Positions 56,500 to 64,000 of a stretch of DNA of 64,000 nucleotides are shown piece by piece; positions within the stretch are counted from its first letter, which is position 1, and each line of letters begins with the position of its first letter. Source of the DNA: Nymphaea colorata (lineage: Eukaryota > Streptophyta > Magnoliopsida > Nymphaeales > Nymphaeaceae); assembly GCF_008831285.2 (NCBI RefSeq), contig NC_045141.1, forward strand, positions 5,659,224 through 5,723,223, given 5' to 3'. A program made the translations under genes and the position numbers. The notes under the pieces were generated by a model. It was not told the origin of the DNA. It worked only from the letters and a program-made list of their open reading frames with translations, and did not search any database.

Positions 56500-59410
56500 C
56501 GAGTTCCAGACAAGGAAGAGAGTTATGGATTTTTTTTTTTTTTTGGCTTCCTTCCTTTATTGCCTTCTCCAATCATCTTGAGACTCTTCATTTCTTTGCG
56601 GTCTTCTTCATTGATTTGATCCTTGTGTGAAATTTTTGGAATAATTTTTTTTATTTCTTTCATAAATTTCCACTTCTGTATTTCTTCACTCCTATCAATG
56701 GCTTTTGTGATTGCAATTGGATTTGGTGTTCTTTTCCCTTGTTGCAATCGATTTTTTTCTCCGACCTGCTGAGTATATGTTGATTGATTATTAAAATTGG
56801 ATGAAACCAAAGCGGATTGAGCCGATGGATGAAAGCAGCTATGCTCTTCCGCCGTTCTTTCCAATCCCAATGTATAAAAACAAATTCAAAATTAGCATAC
56901 AAATTCATGAGATCACGATGCATAAAAGATTCATGAGTAAAAAAAAACCATAATTTTACTTCTTAAAAATATGTTTAAAAATGTGACCTTTTTAAACAAC
57001 AAAAATTTGGTTGAACATGCCTATGAGCTGATTGTTCGCACCCCACTTATCACGGCGTGGGTTGGGAAGTTTGCAAGTGAAGCAGGAAAAATTAAGTTTT
57101 TCTTGAAAATAGATTTTAAGTGAAAGGGAACCTCCCTTGCCACCATTAATGGGGGTAATCGATACGAGATCTGAATTTTCTTAAGCTTGACAAGTTGTTT
57201 GTTTTTCTGCACCATGTGTGAGGATTGGAATTCAGATTTTTAAAGTTCATTTCAAGCAAAGACTTGGATTTGATTGAAAATATTTCTGTACTTTAAAATT
57301 TTGAAGATTGGGAGTTCATCCTTGAAAAGTAATTTTTTAATTAATCATTGATTTTTAGCAATTGAGCCTTGAGTTGATCCCAAAAATTGCAATTTAGAAA
57401 TGGAAATTGAGAATCAGAATATTGGATTTTGAATCAAATTGGGGATTGGGTAAATTTGAAGCTTTGTTCTTGAAACTAGGATCTTGGAATTGAAAATTGA
57501 AAGTTTGACCTAGACTTTAGAATTATAAAGACAGTTTGGAATTTTAGGGTTTGAAATGTGACTTGAAAATTCTTGGAAGCCTTGGACCCAGAATTCTGTT
57601 TAGAAGCGAAAATTGAATTTGGAAAAATTGGATTGAATAGTTCAAGTCAGCTGAAATTTTTGAGAATTGGATCTTTGAGATTGAAATTTTGGGTTCAGAA
57701 TGGTTGGAACTCGACCAATTCAGAATTTTTGAAAACATCTTTGGTTTTAAGGTTTTGATATTTGGATCTAGTTTTGGTATTGTGAGAGATTTGATTTGAT
57801 TAGGTTGGTTTTGATCTTGAAATGAGATTAGAAAATTGGAAATTGAGAGAACAAGTCTAGTTTTAGGAGAATTTTCCTGATTGGAAAAATTGGAATTTCG
57901 ATTTTTTTTTTGAATTTTATTCAAGGTTATGAAAATTTGTTTCAGTAGATTTTTGGATTTGAAAATCGGTTTGATTTTGAGAAATATCCAATGGAATCAT
58001 TTTGAAAGTTCAGGTTTTATGTCCATGTTGAAAATTTTGTGCTTCTGCGTCAAAATAAGCAAGGTGGTCAAGTTTTTGTCATAATATGACTTAATCATGG
58101 TAGCAACTCCAACTTGATTCACCAAGATTTTAGTGAATATTAGGGGGTGCATTCATGAAGTGAGTCCATGTATGTATGAAATAAACTATATGATATTCAT
58201 GCTTGACTTTATTTCTCTCCATGCATAATTAAATTTGATCTCACATACACATAGGTCCATCATGGAGGTGGAAAATATAAGATGTTCCCTAATCCCATCC
58301 TTGATGTGGAGGAGGTGTTTGGAGTTGCTATCTCTGAGCTTAGGTTTTGAAATTTTAGTTTTGGAAATAGGATTTCAAAATTCATTTGATAGGCTGATTT
58401 CAGCTCATTTTTTACTAGATCCTAGGCAAAAGGAATTCATTTGTTTAAAAATTTGGATGAATTGAGCTTTGACAAATTTTCTCTTTGGGTAGCAATATCA
58501 ATTTTGTGAACTCCTCTAGGATGAAACATTTTGAAAAATTGATTCTTGAATTTTGATTTTGGAAATAGCTTGACTATATTGATTTTGGAAAATGGCATGA
58601 TTTGGGAGATGGTTGGATTTTTTGAAATAGGTATTGCCGAATGGGTTTTGTAGAAAATTGAATTTCTTGTGTCATTTTGGACTTGATCAAAGTCTTTGTT
58701 AATTGCTGATTTTCAAAATCATGGTAATTTCTGAAAATTTCACCAACACACTAGACAGAAGTGTCGGTGTAAGGTATCATTGGCATGACCTAAACATAGG
58801 TAAACATTGACTATTATCAACGTCCTCTCACATCGGAAATAATCTATTATTTCGAACATGTTAGTGGCCTGCGATAAGAACTCTACTGACAGCAGGATAA
58901 GAATCTACTGACAGGACAGTCCATTGGTAAAATATGACTTTTCATCCATTTAAATAATTTGGTGGACACTTGATGAGTGGCTAAAAAGGCTGGGGACGAG
59001 AAACATTCAAATATCTAAATAAAATAGTCAAATAATCAAAATAATATTCTACGAATAAGTGTACTTGAATTAGAGTGGTTCAAATTTGACACGAAAATCC
59101 GGCCACAAAGCGCTGGAATCCGGTGATAACAAAAATTAGGGTAAAATGGGGGTTTTGTAATTGTGTAGACATTTTATATAAATTACTAAATCAAGTTGAA
59201 GGTACAAGGTGAACAAACATTGTTCCAAAATTTCACGTTGAAACCTGATTCCTGGCTTGCCGCAACAACCATGGAGAGCCTCCATGATCCACCTTGGCTA
59301 AAGTTTAAACAAGGGCACTTGCAGAGTGATCTAGGGACAGTCATCATCTCTTGGCTATGAGGGAACCCTTTACAAGCAGATGACAAGCTCAGCAGTCTGC
59401 TCTCACCTAT
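56500..59410. repeat. Long dispersed repeat, copy E
   Basis: Second copy of 13465-17220, same orientation, with an extra segment near 57690-57850 and without the equivalents of 15563-16335 and about 16830-17060. Low-complexity TTTGAAATTTTGGATTTG-rich. From 58740 it carries ACTGACAG / GTCCATTGGTAAA words of the CACTA-like type. No coding region is recognised. Confidence 0.7.
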
Positions 59411-59599
59411 GCAGGGGCAGAGCCAAGGGGGGCCACAAGGGCCTTGGCCCCCTTAAAAAAAAAAATAAATTTACAAGTAAATTTTAGAAATTTTCACTTG
59501 ACTTATATAAAAATTTTGAAAAATTATATTTCGGCGCGTGTCAAAATTAAAAACTTTAATTCGGTCCCCCTCATAAAAAAATTTCTAGCTCCACCCCAG
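59411..59599. mobile_element. hAT-type MITE, left TSD CACCTATG
   Basis: Begins CAGGGGCAGAGCCAAGG after CACCTATG (59403-59410) and ends GCTCCACCCCAG. The right target repeat is lost with about 25 bp of flank relative to the first copy (17421-17445). It is orthologous to the 17229 insertion. Confidence 0.85.
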
Positions 59600-60255
59600 T
59601 ACTTGGTAGCTTCAACCACCACCAGGAAGGCATACGAGATTGAAGTAATGGTCAAATCCCTGTCTGAGCATCCTTCATGCTTCTTCGCGCCTCCCTGTAG
59701 CCAAGCAATCATTACTTACCGACTGGCATGATATTTGCTGGCCTTCTTCCATGGATTATGCAAGAAGACGTGCACCGTTAGATCCTAGAGAGCAGATACT
59801 TGGGACTTGGATGGTGGGAGGCCGACTCATTGGTCCTTGCGAACTAGTCCCATTTTAAAGGGAGTGGGTTGATGTTGTCCCCACTTAACTTGCATCTGTC
59901 ACTCTACCCTTGAACCGTCTCCTACCTGCCACACTTGACAAGAGCCATCATACATGTTCATGGAGGCTATCTCATGGTCCAGACCTTAGTATGGGGCCAC
60001 ACGCTTCTCAACTCTTGCCTGCATCCACTTATTGTAGCATGTCTGTCTGCCTCAGGAAGAAGTTAACCCAGCAACTCTAGCAGTCAAGAGTGAACCGGCC
60101 ATGCCAGCCCAGTGCCCAACTCTAGCACCAAGGCTTGGAGTGAAAGTTGCAAGCTATGCATTAAAGGAGAGGAGGATATTTTGGTAACTTATTAAAAAAA
60201 TGTCTTTTATAGACTTTTTACTTTTTTCTATTTGCAATTTTGTCTTTATAAAAAG
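59600..60255. repeat. Three-copy repeat (third copy)
   Basis: Shares AGCTTCAACCACCACCA, GGCATACGAGATTGAAGTA, CATGGATTATGCAAGAAGAC, CACTTATTGTAGCATGTC with 17430 and 47310. It joins the NLR6 3' flank at about 60258. Confidence 0.75.
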
Positions 60256-60257
60256 TT

Positions 60258-60559
60258 CACTTAATGTATCTGTACCGATTCAAGCCAAAGACAATGCTTT
60301 CTATTTGACCCAAACAGCACTGCATTTATGATTTATACATGGTACCTGCTGGTTTGGGACGATATTCACATAATTGGTATTTGTTTTCAATTACAAAAAA
60401 TCAAATGAGAGAGACTCTGTTGATTTATTTATGCATAAATGGTATGCCAGTTCAGTTCAACAACACTTCAGTTTTCCGAACCCAAATCAAACAAGAGGGA
60501 GAGGGAGAGAGAGGAAGAAGAGGCAACGAAATGGAAACACACATATTTAACCAAAATAA
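60258..60559. repeat. Partial 3' flank of NLR6
   Basis: ATCTGTACCGATTCAAGCCAA, GACCCAAACAGCA, GGTACCTGCTGGT, GTATGCCAGTTCAGTTCAAC and the GAGGGAGAG purine tract match the NLR1 and NLR3 flanks. The more distal part of the flank is missing. Confidence 0.8.
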
Positions 60560-61540
60560 TTAATCTATGACTAATCTTTTCCCAAGATGGTCCATTAACT
60601 CCTGTGGCAGATCGAGTGCAGGACAGTTGCAAATGTCCAACCGTTGAAGCTTCAAGAGGCAGGCGACCTGTTTTTGTGCATCGGTGGGACACGTTGTTTC
60701 ATTTTGTAATGTCATTCACGTCCACCAGAGACTTCAGACTAGGGAAGTTAGAAAGCATCAGCTTTCTTAGTTTCGGGAGGCATTGCCAGTGGCCTCCCAA
60801 GTGATGTCCTCAGAGAAACATTCTAGGATCAATTCCTCCAGTTGAGAGAGACCCCACACCGACTGAGGGGACCCTTCCCCATTTGACCTCCTCATCGACA
60901 TTATTGTCTCTCAAATACAGACATGTAAGGGAGGGTAGAAATGTTGGTACTTGTGATGGCAATGGCGATGGCAGTAGTACTGCTGATTCTGAATCCAACC
61001 CCAACTCAATGAGGTTAGGTAGTTGCTGAAGCAATTTCCATCCCAATCTTGCACTTGGGCAATTCCACACTGACAGCCTTTGGAGCTGACTCGCTTGACC
61101 CTCATACCCCGCCAGCTCCAATAGAGTGTAAATCCAGCCTTCTGTCTGCATCTTTGGACATTTGTAAAAGTGCGCCTCTCTTAAGCATGGCATATAAGTA
61201 AATGTTGATTCCCAGTTGGGCAAATTATTCACGCTCAGTTTCTCAAGTGAAGGAATGCAAGGAGGGAGCTGCTTTAGAGCGTTTAGGTCAGACAACCAGA
61301 ACCTCTTTAAAGCTGGCATGCGATCATCAGCTACTTGCTCTACCCTCCCACATCTCTTCACCTCCAACGACTCCAATGCAGGCATGTTAGCGAGAGTCTT
61401 CAGCTTTTCACATCTACACACATCCAATGACTCCAATGCAGGCAAGTCACCAATCATGTTGAGCCCATGACACTCCCAAATATCCAAGGACTTCAGCAAA
61501 GGCATGCTCTGTAATTCACACAATGTTGGCAGTCGATTTT
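60560..61540 (-). pseudogene. NLR6: LRR-only CNL fragment
   Basis: One good frame (61523-60810, 237 codons) encodes LRRs: MPLLKSLDIWEC, two PALESL units, MPALKRFWLSDL, IPSLEKLSVNNLPNW, PSARLGWKLLQQLPNLIELG. A frame change follows inside PQWVWGLS (read as PSVGVGSLS), and the tail (GGHWQCLPKL, QKQVACLLKLQRLDI, LPQELMDHLGKRLVID) lies in other frames to 60560. Homology ends at about 61540 within CPTLCEL; N-terminal parts are absent and a GGATCT-type repeat follows. Confidence 0.9.
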
Positions 61541-61554
61541 GATTCTCCAGTCTG

Positions 61555-61990
61555 TAAGAGTTTTTAACCTTTTTTTTATCTAGGGCATGATTTTGGATCT
61601 GTAGGTTGGAATTAGATTTGGATCTGGACCTGAGGTTCCATTTTGGATCTGAACCTTTGAATTTGGATCTGAATTTGGCACTAAGGCTTAGTTTTAGATC
61701 TAGAGCTCAGTTTTAGATCCAGATTGGGATCCAGGGATCTATTTTTTTATCTAAAGTTGGGATTTGGATCCAAATCTGGATCTAAGTCTTGGCTTTTGGA
61801 TCTTGACTTGGGAGTTTGGATTTGGTTTAGATCTAGATTTGACATGGATTATCAGCCTAGATTGAGGTAGGGCCTGGATTGGAAGTTTGCATTTAAATTC
61901 AGATGAGTTCCAAAATATAGTCGTTAACCAAATTAGAGGGTAATTGGATCAGAACTGTGATAAATTGAAGTATTTAAGACCCAAAATTGT
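61555..61990. repeat. Degenerate GGATCT short-period repeat, second array
   Basis: Same word family as 41385-41920 (TTTGGATCTGAA, GTTTTAGATC, GGATCCAAATCTGG) and a similar tail (AATTGGATCAGAA, AAATTGAAGTATTTAAGA). It borders the NLR6 breakpoint. Confidence 0.72.
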
Positions 61991-62182
61991 TGTAAATAAT
62001 TGTGAAAACGCTAGATATATATTAACCTTCAAAATTTGGGGGTAATTACAAGGTTCAGCCAATTTATTAGGATCCAGTAGAATCTCATTGGGGATCTATC
62101 AAGAGAATATTAAGATTCTTAATAGCTACTGTTCATTATGGTCTAATCTTCAAATTTCAAAGCACCCAAGAACAAAGAAGTT

Positions 62183-62540
62183 CATATGTACAGTGATGCG
62201 GACGGGGCGGAATGCCCAAATGTTCGATCGATGGTCAACATTTATGCAGCCTTCTTGGGACTGAATTTTGTTGCAGGAAGTTCAAAGAAACAGCAAGTTG
62301 TTTCTCAGTCTAGCATAGAGGCTGATCGAACGTCATGCAGTGGCCAACATAGCAGATGATGCAACGTGGTAGACAGTTTTCTAGTTGAACTTGGAATAAG
62401 AACAAAAAAGTCTGCCATCCATATGGTGTGACAATGTGAGTGCAAAATATTTTCCAACCTTTTCATAAGCTCTCATGACTATCATGTTACTCGAAGCAAG
62501 CTTAACATAGGAGCATCCTTATCGGCCCAGCACCTAAGGG
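62183..62540 (+). pseudogene. Ty1/copia RNase H relic
   Basis: Plus strand, across three frames: HMYSDADGAECPNVRSM, SSKKQQVVSQSSIEAD, then RHAVANIADDATW, VDSFLVELGI, WCDNVSAKYFPT and DYHVTRSKL. This is the conserved order of copia RNase H: SDADWAGC, SSKKQ..VS.SS.EAE, AVA...TW, WCDN..A, DYHFVR. Catalytic D (SDAD), E (IEAD) and D (CDN) are recognisable. Frameshifts and stops make it non-functional. It has the opposite orientation from the integrase relic at 40585, so it is not the same element. Confidence 0.9.
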
Positions 62541-62599
62541 TTTGGTACCTGTTTCTTGGACAGAAAGAAAGTTGTGTGAACAATGGGCACGTCACGCAC

Positions 62600-62775
62600 T
62601 AAAGGATGGAAGGAAATTTTGGTCATTTGTTTAAAAGAAACGTCCTTTACAATCTTTTTATTTTTGTCTTTATAAAAAGTTTTTTTCCTGTGTGAACTAA
62701 GTGTATTTTAGTCATTAACCGTAGTTGTGCACGGAAATTTATGCACCAGTATGGCGCATATAATCAGGTTTGCTA
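62600..62775. repeat. Tail of the three-copy repeat, separate copy
   Basis: GGAAATTTTGGTCATTTG, GTGTATTTTAGTCATTAACC and ATGCACCAGTATGGC-CATATAA match 17950-18130 and 48000-48120. Confidence 0.65.
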
Positions 62776-62934
62776 TTTGAGGCTTCCCTTCTCAGTTTAT
62801 TGGACAACCCATGGCATGATGTAACTTCTTCAGTGACACACTGGACCTCAGTCTTGCCCCTTAGTTCTCTTTCAGCTGGTGGAAGAGGCAAAACCGGCTT
62901 CAATTCCTAACGACAATTATTGATGTTCGATGAG

Positions 62935-63310
62935 TTGAGCCAACTCTAGTTCACTCTTGACCTCTCTTAGTTAAACTCGGATCGAGCTCAACTCATCTAA
63001 TAAACAAGTCGTGTTTGGGTTAAAGTTAAGTAAACGAGTAGAGTTCGAGCTTGGCAAGCTCAACTTACGTAAACTTGAGTAAGATCAATAAGATAACATG
63101 TAAAAGATTATTTAGAATATCATCACGACAACAAACAGCTACATCGGATTTCCACCTTCCCAGACAGTTCCAACTCTCAAATTCTAATTTTGCTGTTTCT
63201 ACTCATGTTCAAATTGATTTTTTTTTTAAATAATGGTCCGGCTAAGCTTCAGCCCAATCTTGGCCTGAGTTTAGCATGAGCAGTTTGAGTTTGAGCCAAA
63301 TTCGAGCCAA
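62935..63310. mobile_element. Probable MITE of the GAGCTC-rich family, ends unresolved
   Basis: GATGAGTTGAGCCAACTC, CGGATCGAGCTCAACTCATC, AAACGAGTAGAGTTCGAGC, then AGCTTCAGCCCAATCTTGG and GAGCCAAATTCGAGCC. The word content matches the elements at 21120 and 42170, but AGGGCTG termini are not found. Confidence 0.45.
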
Positions 63311-64000
63311 CAGATATAAGTATATCGTAACTTCTCTCTGCATATGCTTATATCTCATCTTGATCTTGGGTACCGTTTGGCAACAATAACAGTATGTAAC
63401 TATTCCATATATTCTGTCCCAAATATTATGCACATTTATGTAAGTTTATGTTACAACATTCCATGAATCTGCCCACCCTAAATATGAGGGCAGATACATA
63501 CAACAATGATATACTGTTGTGCTTACTGGTTGACCCCCACTTCCTGCTTTGTTTCTAGAGTTGCAAGCATTTAAATGATATTTTCATTATTATTATTTTT
63601 TGGAGCTAGATTTGGTGGTTATATATGTTTGTGTTATTTTTAGTCTTATGTGAAATAATTGCTTATTTGTGTGCTTTAACTTATGTATGCTGGATTCCTG
63701 TCATTCCAGTAACATAGTGATCCAAATACTAGAATCTGTAAGTGATGGTCACATCAACTGGATCAGTGATTTATTATCAGCTATAATATGTATGACCAAT
63801 CACCAGGTTTGATTACTCGCATGAAGCAAGATACGAGCATCAGAAATGTATGTGGAGCATACTAAGTGCGTGACTGAATTTTTATACTCTTGTACAGGCC
63901 TGAATGTGACAAACAACATTTAGGAAGCACTTTGATAAAAGTGAGATCCATTTAATTGATCAAAACATCAATAGAATATGTTACGAAACATTGCCAAAGG
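63311..64000. other. Unassigned AT-rich sequence
   Basis: No gene, repeat shared within the window, or RNA gene recognised up to the window end. Confidence 0.4.

Noticed and set aside
62820-62920. NLR leader fragment near CAGCTGGTGGAAGAGGC
   Set aside because: Resembles the NLR1 leader (TCAGTCGGTGGAAGAGG) only over a short stretch, with no CC codons beside it.

Overview
The window reads as nuclear DNA of a flowering plant. It is AT-rich, mostly non-coding, full of microsatellites and decayed transposons, and carries repeated pieces of coiled-coil NB-ARC leucine-rich-repeat (CNL, RGA-like) disease-resistance genes. The species cannot be named from the sequence alone. There is no operon structure, CRISPR array, rRNA or convincing tRNA.

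The backbone is a tandem array of CNL copies, all on the minus strand: an N-terminal scrap at 1-285; NLR1 (6952-10451), which has all domains; NLR2 (23795-25598), LRR only; NLR3 (34212-37417), all domains; NLR4 (39717-40020), a C-terminal scrap; a 5' coding scrap at 48723-48791; NLR5 (50662-53407), NB-ARC to LRR; and NLR6 (60560-61540), LRR only. None is an intact open frame. NLR1 is notable because its CC and NB-ARC region (10451-9003) is one frame with no indel but seven stop codons, at least four of which fit C-to-T type transitions. NLR3 and NLR5 carry frameshifts, internal deletions and small duplications. The intergenic DNA was copied with the genes. Related 3' flanks lie at 6140-6905, 33250-34205, 49716-50640 and 60258-60559. 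Related upstream blocks lie at 10770-12110, 26813-26960, 28048-28740, 32550-33060, 37600-39260, 44800-47305 and 48990-49350.

Mobile DNA accounts for much of the rest. One LTR family occurs three times: a truncated copy at about 286-1913, a complete solo LTR at 1971-4880 with target duplication ATGGG and a paralogous empty site at 49770-49774, and a copy at 53408-56120 that replaces the 5' end of NLR5. A second long repeat is present at 13465-17220 and 56500-59410. Ty1/copia pol relics lie at 40585-41300 (integrase, minus) and 62183-62540 (RNase H, plus), and a LINE ORF2 tail at about 45960-46885 (minus). Several hAT-type MITEs have 8-bp target duplications (12636, 17229, 43001, 47362, 20342, with near-perfect ones at 21120 and 42170). 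Elements with ACTGACAG/CATCAGTA motifs, probably CACTA-like, lie near 16250, 18560, 30540, 42837 and 58740.

I found no intact new multi-gene system. The most interesting features are the history of the NLR array itself: a 47-bp TATA-bearing promoter unit repeated four times upstream of NLR1; a 60-bp LRR unit that varies in number between paralogs; stop codons without indels in NLR1; LTR capture of NLR5 with a copied 27-bp junction; and nested insertions that give relative dates to the duplications.
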